This document shows positions 52,756 to 61,280 of a stretch of 64,000 nt of DNA, one piece after another. A model generated the notes under the pieces. It saw only the letters and a list, made by a program, of their open reading frames with translations. It searched no databases and was not told the origin of the DNA. A program made the position numbers and the translations under genes. Position 1 is the stretch's first letter. Each line of letters starts with the position of its first letter. The DNA is from Gemmatimonadota bacterium (GTDB taxonomy: Bacteria; Gemmatimonadota; Gemmatimonadetes; Gemmatimonadales; GWC2-71-9): the NCBI GenBank assembly GCA_003222195.1, contig QHVB01000030.1, positions 1 through 64,000 of the forward strand, read 5' to 3'.

Positions 52756-53097
52756 ATGTCACCATTGCCCGTGGAGCACACACTGATGTCAACGCGCCCG
52801 ATGGAGAAGACGATCGCGGCTCCGGAGCGGCTCGATCTCGAGTCCCGCACGGTGTTTCGCCGCGCGGCCGGGGAGGTGCTGGACCTGCTCGCTGAGGGGG
52901 CCGGCCGCCTGGTGATCGATCTGTCGGGGACGCGCTCGGTCGACAGCGCCGGTCTTGGCGCCTTGATGCTGATCCAGCGCAAGGCCGCCGAGCGCCGCCA
53001 AACCGTGTGCCTGCGCGGGGCCAACGAGGAGCTGCGTTTCCTGCTCGTCCTCACCAAGCTCGACGACCTGTTCGAATTGGAGACTGGCGTTTCCTGA
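52756..53097 (+). CDS. STAS-domain anti-sigma-antagonist-like protein
   Basis: 113 residues from an ATG with GGGAGGA before it. The STAS domain has LVIDLSGTRSVDSAGLGALM, including the Ser usually phosphorylated by an anti-sigma kinase. It would bind a partner when unphosphorylated. No matching kinase is in the window. It is followed after 14 bp by a receiver gene whose own promoter lies in this gene's 3' end. Confidence 0.92.
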   Translation: MSPLPVEHTLMSTRPMEKTIAAPERLDLESRTVFRRAAGEVLDLLAEGAGRLVIDLSGTRSVDSAGLGALMLIQRKAAERRQTVCLRGANEELRFLLVLTKLDDLFELETGVS

Positions 53098-53105
53098 CGT
53101 AAATT
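53077..53105 (+). promoter_or_regulatory. Predicted leaderless promoter of the receiver gene
   Basis: TTGGAG (53077-53082), 17 bp, TAAATT (53100-53105), at -12 to -7 of the ATG at 53112. It lies across the end of the STAS gene, so the receiver and ccm genes can be transcribed independently. Confidence 0.6.
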
Positions 53106-53111
53106 GGCGCG

Positions 53112-53474
53112 ATGGCGCCGTCGCCGCGCAAAGTCCTCTTCGTCGAAGACGAAGCCGCCCTCCAATACTCGTACGAGCGGTTTTTTGAAGGTAAGTACAC
53201 CATGGCCTACGCGCCGAACGGCGCGGAAGCCATGCGCCAGCTGAGTACCTTCCAGCCCGACGTCCTGGTCCTCGACATGCGGTTGCCCGATACCGACGGC
53301 ATCGCCCTGCTGCAGCGCATTCGGGAGACGCAGCCCACGCTGCCTGTCGTCGTCACGACCGCATATGTGAGCATGGAGCCATTGATGAACGTGCTCGACC
53401 TGGGGCACAGCCGCTATCTGGTCAAACCCTACGAACTGAGCGAGCTCGCGGCCGCGATCGATGCTGCGGGCTGA
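53112..53474 (+). CDS. Single-domain response regulator
   Basis: 120 residues, receiver only. Acidic pair in VLFVEDEAA, phospho-acceptor Asp55 in VLVLDMRLPDTDG, Thr in VVTTAYV, Lys in YLVKPYE. No output domain, so it acts by protein contact. It overlaps the ccmA start by 14 nt, making it the first gene of the cytochrome c maturation operon, an unusual partner. Confidence 0.93.
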   Translation: MAPSPRKVLFVEDEAALQYSYERFFEGKYTMAYAPNGAEAMRQLSTFQPDVLVLDMRLPDTDGIALLQRIRETQPTLPVVVTTAYVSMEPLMNVLDLGHSRYLVKPYELSELAAAIDAAG

Positions 53475-54117
53475 GGGCCTGCGGCACAGTTTCGGAGCGG
53501 TCAGAGCCCTCGACGAGATTTCGTTCACCGTACAGCCCGGTCAGACGCTTGCCATCTTCGGTCCGAACGGCGCCGGCAAGACCACACTGCTGAAGGTGCT
53601 CGCCGGACTGATACAACCGCAACGGGGGCGAGCGGAGGTCGCCGGAGGACGCCGGGCGATCGGATGGATTGGTCACCAACCGCAGCTCTACGCGCCGCTC
53701 ACCGTGCGCGAGAATCTCCGCTTTTGGGCGTCATTGTACGGCGTATCGGTCCCCGGTGAGCTTCTTTCGCGCTTGGGGCTCGAGGAGCACGCGGACCGTC
53801 CGGTCCGCGCGCTCTCACGCGGGCTGGTGCAGCGCGTTGCGATCGCACGTGCGCTGCTGCACGACCCAACGGTGTTGCTGCTCGACGAGCCGTTCACCGG
53901 ACTCGATCGCGTGGCCGCCGAGGCGCTGAGCCGGCTGCTGGCGCAGCATGGTGCGGCGGGTCGCGCGACCGTGCTGGTGACCCACAACGTGGAAGAGGGC
54001 ACGGGACTCGCGACCCATGTCGCGTTCATGCGCGCGGGACGGTTCGTGCATTTCGCGCCCCGTGCAGGCCGCGGCCCTCAGCAGGTGGGCGAGGAGTATC
54101 GCAATGCCATTGCCTGA
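53461..54117 (+). CDS. ccmA: Haem-export ABC transporter ATP-binding subunit
   Basis: 218 residues. Walker A FGPNGAGKTTLLKVL, signature LSRGLVQRVAIARALL, Walker B TVLLLDEPFTGLD, switch His in VLVTHNVEEG. With CcmB, CcmC and CcmD it powers haem delivery to CcmE in cytochrome c biogenesis. It overlaps both neighbours by 14 nt. Confidence 0.93.
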   Translation: MLRAEGLRHSFGAVRALDEISFTVQPGQTLAIFGPNGAGKTTLLKVLAGLIQPQRGRAEVAGGRRAIGWIGHQPQLYAPLTVRENLRFWASLYGVSVPGELLSRLGLEEHADRPVRALSRGLVQRVAIARALLHDPTVLLLDEPFTGLDRVAAEALSRLLAQHGAAGRATVLVTHNVEEGTGLATHVAFMRAGRFVHFAPRAGRGPQQVGEEYRNAIA

Positions 54118-54790
54118 CCTCCTGCGTCACTCCTGGTCCGTCGCGGCAAAAGACCTGTTGGTCGAGTTTCGGTCGCGCACCGCGATTCTCTCGGTGGCGG
54201 TGTTCGTGGTCCTGGTGCTCGTCGTGTTCAATTTTGGACGCGATCCCACGGCCGTTTCCAACGTCGACCTCGCGCCCAGCATCCTATGGGTAACCTTCAC
54301 CTTTGCGGCGATCCTCGCCTTGAATCGCGCTTTTCAGCTCGAGCTCGAGAACCAGGCCCTCGATGGACTGCTGCTCGCACCGATCGACCGGAGCAGCATC
54401 TACCTCGGCAAGCTGGTCGCGAATCTCGTCTTCGTTGCGACGATCGAGCTGATCGGCGTCCCGTTGCTGGCGCTCTTCTTCAACGTGCGCGTGCTGCCGT
54501 ACCTGGGTCCTCTGGCTGCATTGATCGCATTGGCGACCGTGGGATTCGTCGCGGTAGGGACGCTCTTCAGCGCCATGACGGTGCGTACTCGCTTCGCGGA
54601 GTTGTTGCTGCCGGTCCTGCTGTTGCCCTTCATGATCCCGCCGCTGAGCTGGGCCGTGCTGGCGACCGGCCGGTTGCTGGCGGGCCGTCCCTTGAGCGAG
54701 ATCGTGGGCTGGCTTAACATGCTGGCCGTCTATGACATCGTCTTCGTTGCCTTGGCCTTGCTCCTGTTTCCCGCGACGGTGAACGAATGA
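54104..54790 (+). CDS. ccmB: Haem exporter protein B
   Basis: 228 residues, six membrane helices. Starts MPLPDLLRHSWSVAAKDLLVEFRSR as is typical, with FQLELENQALDGLLLAPIDRSSIYLGKL and LLPFMIPPL. Membrane subunit of the CcmAB transporter. The start overlaps ccmA by 14 nt (GAGGAG site upstream) and the stop overlaps ccmC as ATGA. Confidence 0.93.
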   Translation: MPLPDLLRHSWSVAAKDLLVEFRSRTAILSVAVFVVLVLVVFNFGRDPTAVSNVDLAPSILWVTFTFAAILALNRAFQLELENQALDGLLLAPIDRSSIYLGKLVANLVFVATIELIGVPLLALFFNVRVLPYLGPLAALIALATVGFVAVGTLFSAMTVRTRFAELLLPVLLLPFMIPPLSWAVLATGRLLAGRPLSEIVGWLNMLAVYDIVFVALALLLFPATVNE

Positions 54791-55470
54791 GAATGCTGCG
54801 CGCGGGACGGTGGATCACCGTGGTCGGCCTGGTCTTACTCGCCGGCGTCTACGTCCGGGCGCTCGCGTACACGCCGGTCGAGCAGTCGCAGGGTCTGGCG
54901 CAGAAGATTTTCTATTTGCACGTGCCCGCGGCGATCTGGGCCGAGCTGGCGATGGTGTTCGTGGGGCTGGCGAGCGTCTTCTATCTGTTTACGAAAGACC
55001 CCCGGCTCGACCGGTTCGCCGCTGCCTCGGCGGAAGTGGGCACGGTGTTTTGCGCGATCGTCCTGACGACCGGTCCGATCTGGGGGAAGCCGATCTGGGG
55101 CACCTGGTGGACCTGGGACGCCCGCCTGACGTTCACCCTCTTTCTCTTTCTGCTCTATGTCGGTTATCTGCTGCTGCGGGGCGCCGTGACGGATCCCGCC
55201 GCGCGGGCACGCTTCGCCGCGGTGCTCGGCATTTGCGGCATGTGCGAAGTCCCGTTCATCCATCTCAGCGTGTACATGTTTCCCACGCTGCATCCGATGC
55301 CGATCGTGCTGAAACCCGGCGCGCCGTCGTTGCCGTGGAGCATGCTGTCGACGTGGCTCTTCTCGTTGGGTGTGTTCACGCTGCTCTACGTGGGCTTCGT
55401 GGTGCAGCGCTATGCGCTGAGTTATCTGCGGGAGCAGCTGGAAGCGGTGGGAGAGGTAGGACATGCTTGA
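54787..55470 (+). CDS. ccmC: Haem-handling cytochrome c assembly protein CcmC
   Basis: 227 residues, six membrane helices. The Trp-rich haem-binding loop GPIWGKPIWGTWWTWDARLT (WWD domain) and the flanking His residues (FYLHVPAAIWAE; HLSVYMF) are present. It attaches haem to CcmE. CcmE, CcmF and CcmH are not in the window. Confidence 0.95.
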   Translation: MRMLRAGRWITVVGLVLLAGVYVRALAYTPVEQSQGLAQKIFYLHVPAAIWAELAMVFVGLASVFYLFTKDPRLDRFAAASAEVGTVFCAIVLTTGPIWGKPIWGTWWTWDARLTFTLFLFLLYVGYLLLRGAVTDPAARARFAAVLGICGMCEVPFIHLSVYMFPTLHPMPIVLKPGAPSLPWSMLSTWLFSLGVFTLLYVGFVVQRYALSYLREQLEAVGEVGHA

Positions 55471-55585
55471 GCAGGTCCCGCAGAACGGCGGCTACATGAT
55501 CGCCGCGTACAGCGTGGCGGCCGGAATCCTCATCGGCTACGCGGTGTCACTGTACCTGCGCGCGCGCCGCAGCCTTCGCGCGTAG
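55463..55585 (+). CDS. ccmD: Small haem-exporter protein CcmD
   Basis: 40 residues. Overlaps ccmC by 8 nt. One membrane helix (GYMIAAYSVAAGILIGYAVS) followed by a basic tail LRARRSLRA is the standard CcmD pattern. It releases holo-CcmE from CcmC. Its position at the end of the ccmABC run supports the call. The 3' end overlaps the convergent TPR gene by 39 nt. Confidence 0.88.
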   Translation: MLEQVPQNGGYMIAAYSVAAGILIGYAVSLYLRARRSLRA

Positions 55586-56143
55586 CTCCGCCCGCGCTTC
55601 GGGCAAGCGGCTGTGCCCGTCGGGCACCTGCGTCGCCCACAGATTCAGCGCTTCGTCCGCGGCTTCATGATCCCCCGCATCGTAGAGCGCCTGCGCGTTG
55701 TGCCACAGCGCGGTTGCGCCCCCACCCGCCGCGTAGGCGCGCGCAAAGCGTGCAGCGGCCTCGGCAAAGCGCCCCACGCGCTGATACAGGGTACCGGCCG
55801 CCATCGCGGCATCGGCGCGCTCCTCGAGCGCCAGCGCCTGCTCGAACGCGCCCAGCGCCTCGTCCTGCCGGAACACCATCTGGAGGGCTTCACCGAGCAG
55901 CATCCAGGCGTCGGCGTGATCGGGGAAGCGGAGCGTGGCCGTGCGTGCGGCTTCGACCGCGCCCCACCGGTCATCGAGCGCGCGCGACAGGTGTACCAGC
56001 GCGGGGTACGTATCGGCGAACCCCGGCGCGAACCTGGCGCCGAGCTTCAGCCACGTGAGAGCGCGGCGTGGAGCATCGCGTTGTGAGGCCGCGGCGCGGC
56101 GCAGGCAAAAGCGGCCGAGTGCCGCGCGGAGTGAGCGGATCAT
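55547..56143 (-). CDS. TPR-repeat protein
   Basis: 198 residues, cytoplasmic. About four TPR units: ALTWLKLGARFAPGFADTYPAL, ADAWMLLGEALQMVFRQDEALGAF, AAMAAGTLYQRVGRFAEAAARF and ATALWHNAQALYDAGDHEAADEAL. The ATG at 56143 has no Shine-Dalgarno sequence but has a leaderless promoter, TTGCAA-18-CATTAT. It may assist cytochrome c assembly, as some TPR proteins (CcmH/NrfG type) do, but it lacks an export signal. Confidence 0.85.
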   Translation of the reverse strand: MIRSLRAALGRFCLRRAAASQRDAPRRALTWLKLGARFAPGFADTYPALVHLSRALDDRWGAVEAARTATLRFPDHADAWMLLGEALQMVFRQDEALGAFEQALALEERADAAMAAGTLYQRVGRFAEAAARFARAYAAGGGATALWHNAQALYDAGDHEAADEALNLWATQVPDGHSRLPEARAELRAKAAARAQVQ

Positions 56144-56149
56144 TGCTTG

Positions 56150-56179
56150 ATAATGGGGAGAGCCACGGTGAGATTGCAA
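56150..56179 (-). promoter_or_regulatory. Predicted leaderless promoter of the TPR gene
   Basis: TTGCAA (56174-56179), 18 bp, CATTAT (56150-56155) on the minus strand, at -12 to -7 of the ATG at 56143. The elements lie just upstream of the divergent hemD start. Confidence 0.55.
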
Positions 56180-56185
56180 CGGCGC

Positions 56186-56962
56186 ATGGCAGCAACCTTG
56201 CAAGGGCGCCGCATCGTGGTCACCCGCACGCGCGAACAAGCGGGCGATCTGGTACGAGCGCTCGAAGACCGGGGCGCCGTGACCGTGATCGCTCCCGTCA
56301 TTCGTATCCAGCCGCTCGAGAATCTTGGGGCGCTGCGCGCCGCGCTCACCGGGCTCTCCGCCTACCGCTGGGTCGTCTTCACGAGCCAGAACGCCGTGCA
56401 GATCGTCTTCGATCGTCTCGTCGCGTGGGGCCTCACGCCCCGCGTGTTCAGGTCCACCGCGGTCGCCGCCATCGGTACAGCGACGGCCGACGCGCTGACA
56501 CTCCGCGGTGTGGTGCCGGCGCTCGTGCCGGAAGAGTTCGTCGCGGAGTCACTGGCGGAAGGGTTGATCCGCCACCACGGAACGCTGGCCGGTGCTCGCG
56601 TGCTGATCCCGAGCGCCGAGGATGGGCGAGAAGTGCTTGGCACGACGTTGCGACAGCACGGTGCCGAGATCGAAACGATTGCGGTGTATCGGACCGTGCC
56701 GGTCCGGAGTGATCTCAGCGCGCTTGCGGCGGAGATCCGGGGCGGCGGCATCGACGCGATCACGTTCACGTCGTCGTCCACGGTTCGATCCTTCGTCGAC
56801 TTGGTGGGACCCGCGGCCGCGACGGGCGGGCGATTCGTCGCCGCCACGATCGGCCCCGTCACCGCGGAAACCGCGCGCGAGCTCGGGTTGCGCGACATCA
56901 TCGAGGCGGAGCCGCACACCGTCCAGGGATTGGTCGACGCTTTGGCCAGGCGGTTCGGATGA
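56186..56962 (+). CDS. hemD: Uroporphyrinogen-III synthase
   Basis: 258 residues from the ATG at 56186, chosen since GRRIVVTRTREQAGDL near the start matches the family. An ATG at 56153 is possible. Two Rossmann-like halves with WVVFTSQNAVQIVF, AAIGTATADAL, VLIPSAEDGREVL, IDAITFTSSSTVRSFVDL and IGPVTAETARELGL. It closes hydroxymethylbilane to uroporphyrinogen III. It overlaps hemC by 4 nt. Confidence 0.93.
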   Translation: MAATLQGRRIVVTRTREQAGDLVRALEDRGAVTVIAPVIRIQPLENLGALRAALTGLSAYRWVVFTSQNAVQIVFDRLVAWGLTPRVFRSTAVAAIGTATADALTLRGVVPALVPEEFVAESLAEGLIRHHGTLAGARVLIPSAEDGREVLGTTLRQHGAEIETIAVYRTVPVRSDLSALAAEIRGGGIDAITFTSSSTVRSFVDLVGPAAATGGRFVAATIGPVTAETARELGLRDIIEAEPHTVQGLVDALARRFG

Positions 56963-57849
56963 AGATCGGGACGCGTGGCAGCCAACTCGCGCGCTGGCAG
57001 GCGGACTGGGTGCGAGACCGGCTCGCTGCACACGATGCCCGCGCCGAGATCGTCGTGATCAGAACCCGCGGCGACGCCGAAGTTGATCGGCCGCTCCACG
57101 AGCTCGAAGGAAAGGGCTTCTTCACCAAGGAAATCGAAGATGCGCTGCTCGACGGCCGCATCGACGTCGCGGTCCATTCGCTCAAGGATCTTCCCACGAC
57201 GTTGCCCAAAGGCTTGGCGGTGGGCGCCATTCCGACGCGCCACGATCCACGCGAAGCGCTCGTCAACGGCCGATCGCTCGCCGATCTCCCGGCCGGCGCG
57301 CGGGTCGGCACATCCAGCCTCAGGCGCATCGCCCAAGTGCGGTTTCTGCGGCCCGATCTCGAGGTCGTTCCGCTGCGAGGCAACGTGCCCACGCGCGTCC
57401 GCAAGGTCGAGAGTCGGGAGCTGGATGCCGCGCTCCTCGCGATCGCTGGACTCGAGCGTCTGGGACTCGGGGATAAAGGCTCCGTGATCGATCCGCTCGA
57501 TGTGATGCCGGCGCCGGGGCAGGGCGCACTGGGCGTAGAGATTCGGGCAGATGACAAGGCGACGCGAAAAGCGCTGCGGTCGCTGCACGACGACGCCAGC
57601 GCCGTCGCGGTGACCGCGGAGCGTGCTCTCCTCGCGGCGCTGGGCGGGGGCTGTCAGGCGCCTGTTGCTGCGTGGGTGAGCAGGGAGCAGGGAGCTGAGA
57701 GCAGGTTGTACGGGCGGGTTACGGATCGCGACGGCGCAGTTCAGCTCACTGCCTCGGCCGAGCTCGACCCCGGGAAACCGGAAGCCGCCGGCGAAGCCGT
57801 GGCCCGCTTGCTGGAGAGTGAAGGCGCCGCGAGCTTACTCGCCCGATGA
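56959..57849 (+). CDS. hemC: Porphobilinogen deaminase
   Basis: 296 residues. [18 protein letters not shown] at the start, [34 protein letters not shown], and the cofactor-binding Cys in [12 protein letters not shown]. It joins four porphobilinogens into hydroxymethylbilane. Overlaps ATGA on both sides make hemDCB a tight operon next to the ccm genes. Confidence 0.97.
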   Translation: MKIGTRGSQLARWQADWVRDRLAAHDARAEIVVIRTRGDAEVDRPLHELEGKGFFTKEIEDALLDGRIDVAVHSLKDLPTTLPKGLAVGAIPTRHDPREALVNGRSLADLPAGARVGTSSLRRIAQVRFLRPDLEVVPLRGNVPTRVRKVESRELDAALLAIAGLERLGLGDKGSVIDPLDVMPAPGQGALGVEIRADDKATRKALRSLHDDASAVAVTAERALLAALGGGCQAPVAAWVSREQGAESRLYGRVTDRDGAVQLTASAELDPGKPEAAGEAVARLLESEGAASLLAR

Positions 57850-58820
57850 CCGCACAATTCCCGATTCGCCGCATGCGGCGGCTGCGTCGCACCGCCGGCC
57901 TTCGCCGCCTCGTCGCGGAGACACACGTCGTACCTTCGCAGCTCGTGTGGCCGCAGTTCGTTGTGCATGGCGAAGGAGTGCGCCGCCCCATCGCCGCCCT
58001 TCCCGGCGTGGCGCAGCTCTCCATCGATCAGCTGGTGAAGGACGCCGAGCGGGCGGCATCGCTCGGGCTGGGCGGCATCATTCTCTTTGGGATTCCGGCG
58101 ACGAAGGACGCCACCGGCTCGGAGGCTTACGACGACCAGGGAATCGTGCAGCAGGCCATCCGGGCAGTGAAACGCGCGGTGCCGGACCTGCTCGTCATCG
58201 GCGACGTCTGCCTCTGCGAGTACACCGATCACGGGCATTGCGGCGTCATCCGCGACGGCGACGTCGACAACGATTCGTCCGTCTACCTGCTCGGCAAGAC
58301 CGCCGTGATGCAGGCGCGCGCCGGCGCGGACCTGGTGGCGCCGAGCGACATGATGGACGGCCGCGTCGCCGGCATCCGCAAGGCACTCGACGCCGGCGGC
58401 TTCTCCCACGTGCCGATCATGTCGTACGCGGCGAAGTTCGCATCGGCGTTCTACGGACCGTTTCGCGAGGCGGCCGGCTCGACGCCGCAGTTCGGCGATC
58501 GCCAGTCGTATCAAATGGCCGTGGCGAATGGTGATGAGGCGATGAAAGAGATCGAGCTCGATCTCGACGAAGGTGCGGACATCGTGATGGTGAAGCCGGC
58601 CGGTCCGTGCCTCGATCTCCTCCGGCGCGCCAAGGAGCGCTTCGGTTCGCCGCTCGGGGCGTATCAGGTGAGTGGCGAGTACGCGATGATCAAGGCCGCG
58701 GCCGAGCGCGGCATGCTCGACGAGACCAGAGCGATGTGGGAGTCGGTGACGGCGATTCGGCGGGCCGGCGCGGATATCATCCTGACCTATTTCGCGCCGG
58801 ATCTGGCCGAACAACTGTAG
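57846..58820 (+). CDS. hemB: Delta-aminolevulinic acid dehydratase
   Basis: 324 residues. The zinc site [14 protein letters not shown] has all three cysteines (zinc-dependent form). Schiff-base lysines lie in [14 protein letters not shown] and [13 protein letters not shown]. Also [10 protein letters not shown]. It makes porphobilinogen. The TAG stop lies inside the palindromic repeat, so the repeat may serve as both gene end and terminator. Confidence 0.97.
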   Translation: MTAQFPIRRMRRLRRTAGLRRLVAETHVVPSQLVWPQFVVHGEGVRRPIAALPGVAQLSIDQLVKDAERAASLGLGGIILFGIPATKDATGSEAYDDQGIVQQAIRAVKRAVPDLLVIGDVCLCEYTDHGHCGVIRDGDVDNDSSVYLLGKTAVMQARAGADLVAPSDMMDGRVAGIRKALDAGGFSHVPIMSYAAKFASAFYGPFREAAGSTPQFGDRQSYQMAVANGDEAMKEIELDLDEGADIVMVKPAGPCLDLLRRAKERFGSPLGAYQVSGEYAMIKAAAERGMLDETRAMWESVTAIRRAGADIILTYFAPDLAEQL

Positions 58821-58844
58821 GGGCGCAGCATGGTGCGCCCCTAC
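58817..58844. repeat. REP-like palindrome, copy 5
   Basis: Arms GTAGGGGCGCAGCA and TGGTGCGCCCCTAC, one mismatch from perfect. It supplies the hemB stop codon. It lies between the convergent hemB and aquaporin genes. Confidence 0.9.
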
Positions 58845-58860
58845 CGCGATATCCGATAGC

Positions 58861-59538
58861 CTACCTCAAATCGGTCGCGCCGGGCGGCAAGAGGAGATAC
58901 CGCCACAACCCAGCAGCCGCGGCAGCGCCGACGAGCGGTCCAAGCCAATAGACCGCCTGGGCGTGCCAGTCCCAAGAAACCAGGGCCGGACCAAAGGCGC
59001 GAGCCGGATTCAGCGCCGCGCCGGTGAGCACGCCGCCACCCAGGACGCACACGACCACGACCAGACCGATCGCGAATCCCGCGACGCGCTCCCGTTGCGC
59101 TGAGACCCCTGTCCCGTAGACGGCGCTCACGAGGAAGAAGGTGAACAGCGCCTCGAGCCCCACCGCGGCCCAAAAGCCGATGGCACCCGAAACCTGCGGA
59201 GTGCCAAGTGACATCATGCGCGCCGCCGATGCGGGGAAGAGCAGCTTGATGAACAGCGCGCCGACGATCGCGCCGAGCAGCTGCGCGACCACGTAGCGGC
59301 CCAACGTCAAGGTATCGATCTGTTTGCCGAGCCATAATGCGAAGCTCACCGCCGGATTGATGTGCCCGCCGGAGATCGGCATCATGATCGTGACGACGAG
59401 AGCGAGTCCGATACCATTCGCCAGAGCGACGCCCAACGCGCCGGCGGCGTTCGCGACGGCGCTGCCTGCGCCCACGAGCACGAAGAGGGCGGTACCGACG
59501 AATTCCGCCGCGGGAGCTCGGAGAGACCGGTAATTCAC
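58861..59538 (-). CDS. Aquaporin-family channel
   Basis: 225 residues from a GTG (GAGGT before it), six membrane helices. The two NPA boxes are present, GGHINPAVSFAL and GAALNPARAFGPAL. The Arg after the second NPA and nearby small residues fit a water channel better than a glycerol channel (inference). It starts 30 bp after the KAS II gene of the large operon and may be its last gene. Confidence 0.94.
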   Translation of the reverse strand: MNYRSLRAPAAEFVGTALFVLVGAGSAVANAAGALGVALANGIGLALVVTIMMPISGGHINPAVSFALWLGKQIDTLTLGRYVVAQLLGAIVGALFIKLLFPASAARMMSLGTPQVSGAIGFWAAVGLEALFTFFLVSAVYGTGVSAQRERVAGFAIGLVVVVCVLGGGVLTGAALNPARAFGPALVSWDWHAQAVYWLGPLVGAAAAAGLWRYLLLPPGATDLR

Positions 59539-59568
59539 GAGTGACCTCGGGTTGAAAGCCGGGCCAAT

Positions 59569-60819
59569 CTACCGGGCGCCACCGTCAGGCCGCAACACCA
59601 ACGCCGCGTTGATTCCGCCGAATCCAAACGAGTTGGAAACGACAGCGGCCGGGAAGGCAGTCCTGCCGCCCGGCAGGCAGTCGAGATCGCAGTGGGGATC
59701 GGGATGTTCCAGGTTGATCGTGGGGGGCAGCCAGCCTCGCGCCAAGGCAAGCGCGCAGATCGCCGCCTCGATTGCGCCACTCGCCCCCAGCGCGTGGCCG
59801 TAATAGCCCTTGGTCCCGCTGACGGCCAACCGGTAGGCGTGATCCCCGAACACCTGTTTGATCGCCGACGTCTCGGTCGGATCGTTGAGCGGCGTGGACG
59901 AGCCGTGCGCGTTGATGTAGCCGACCTCGGCGGGCGACACGTCGCCGTCGGCGAGCGCCAGCCGCATCGCCCGTGCCGCCTGCCGTCCGTCCGGGCGCGG
60001 CGCGGTCATGTGATAGGCGTCATTCGTGTACGCGTGGCCGACGACTTCGGCGTAGATCTTCGCTCCCCGCGCGAGCGCGCGGCTCCGCTCCTCGAGCACC
60101 AGCACGGCCGCTCCCTCGCCCATCACGAAGCCGTCGCGTCCCGCATCGAACGGGCGGGACGCGCGCGCGGGATCGTCGTTGCGGGTACTCATCGCGCGGA
60201 TGACGCTGAATGCCGCGAACGTCAGGGGAGCGAGCGGGGCCTCGGCGCCGCCCGCGAGCATCACGTCGGCGCGGCCATCGCGCACCACGTGAAATGCCTC
60301 GCCGATGGCGATCGTGCCCGACGCGCAGCTCATCGCGTTCGTGGCGTTCGGTCCCGTGAATCCGAACTCGATCGCGATGTTGCAGCTCGCGGCGCCGCAG
60401 AACACCGCCAGTGCGAGCGACGGATCCAAGCCGCGCGGTCCCTCGGCGAGATAGCGGGGCACCTGGGATTCCGCGAACGACACGCCGCCCAGCGCCGAGC
60501 CCATCATCGTGCCCACGCGGTCACCGTCTTCCTGCCGCGGAGAGATCTGCGCGTCGGCCAGCGCCAGACCCGCGCTGGTCACCGCCAACTGCGAAAAGCG
60601 ATCGAGCCGCTTGGCCCGCTTGGCGTCCAGGTGATCCTGCGGCCGGAAATCGGGAATCTCGGCGGCCATGTGACTGCGGAACGGCGTCGGATCGAACCGC
60701 GTGAGGGTCCGCACCGCGGAGGTGCGGGCCTCAAGGCCGCTCCATAAACCGTCAGCTGCCGTCCCGATAGGCGTGACGGCGCCGACCCCGGTGATGACGA
60801 CCCGACGGAAACTCTTCAT
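59569..60819 (-). CDS. 3-oxoacyl-ACP synthase II (KAS II type)
   Basis: 416 residues with AAGGAG before the ATG. Cys165 in NAMSCASGT, His305 in NAHGSSTPLND, and Lys337 and His342 in TKGYYGHALGASG form the catalytic set. It extends acyl chains by condensing with malonyl-ACP. The motifs differ from housekeeping FabF (usually TACATG, HGTSTPLGD, TKSMTGHLLGA), so a specialised lipid or polyketide is likely. It overlaps the SRPBCC gene by 4 nt. Confidence 0.92.
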   Translation of the reverse strand: MKSFRRVVITGVGAVTPIGTAADGLWSGLEARTSAVRTLTRFDPTPFRSHMAAEIPDFRPQDHLDAKRAKRLDRFSQLAVTSAGLALADAQISPRQEDGDRVGTMMGSALGGVSFAESQVPRYLAEGPRGLDPSLALAVFCGAASCNIAIEFGFTGPNATNAMSCASGTIAIGEAFHVVRDGRADVMLAGGAEAPLAPLTFAAFSVIRAMSTRNDDPARASRPFDAGRDGFVMGEGAAVLVLEERSRALARGAKIYAEVVGHAYTNDAYHMTAPRPDGRQAARAMRLALADGDVSPAEVGYINAHGSSTPLNDPTETSAIKQVFGDHAYRLAVSGTKGYYGHALGASGAIEAAICALALARGWLPPTINLEHPDPHCDLDCLPGGRTAFPAAVVSNSFGFGGINAALVLRPDGGAR

Positions 60820-61280
60820 GAGACTCCTTCCGCGGCTCGTTTGAGCCCTGAGAGTGTGCGCGACGCGATTCCGTGGATGAAGATCGGGCCGATGACGAGA
60901 TTCGCGGCCAGTCGCCCGATGAGCGGCCACGTCGGTCCCCGCCACGTGTGGACGATCTCGACCTCCACGCCTCCTTCAGAACCTTCACCATCCTCCACCA
61001 ACCTCCACACAACTTGCATCCCTCGCGTGATACCCCGCACGTGCCGATACCGAATTTCTCCGGCCGGACGGTCCACCGTCATCTCGGAAACCCACCAGGT
61101 GGGATACTTGATGAGACCACCGCCGAACGGCCGCCAGGCCGCCATTTCGACCAGACCATCGTCCAGCACGCGAACCCAGCGGTAGTGCGGAAGGATGGAG
61201 GGCCAGCGGACCACGGTGCTCGCGGCGGCGAAAACCCGGGAGAACGGCGCGTGAACGCGAATGCGATCGACGGTACGCAT
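60816..61280 (-). CDS. SRPBCC (START-like) cyclase/lipid-binding protein
   Basis: 154 residues. Starts RTVDRIRVHAPFSRVFAAA, then RWPSILPHYRWVRV and MAAWRPFGGGLIKY, with a C-terminal helix, as in the polyketide cyclase/aromatase group. It could fold or shield the product of the KAS II. The ATG is at the last base of the flavin reductase stop (TGATG). Confidence 0.85.
   Translation of the reverse strand: MRTVDRIRVHAPFSRVFAAASTVVRWPSILPHYRWVRVLDDGLVEMAAWRPFGGGLIKYPTWWVSEMTVDRPAGEIRYRHVRGITRGMQVVWRLVEDGEGSEGGVEVEIVHTWRGPTWPLIGRLAANLVIGPIFIHGIASRTLSGLKRAAEGVS

Noticed and set aside
3197-58844. Repeated GC-rich palindromes as a possible CRISPR array
   Set aside because: The copies are single, thousands of bases apart and not spaced by unique 30-40-bp spacers. 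No cas gene is present.
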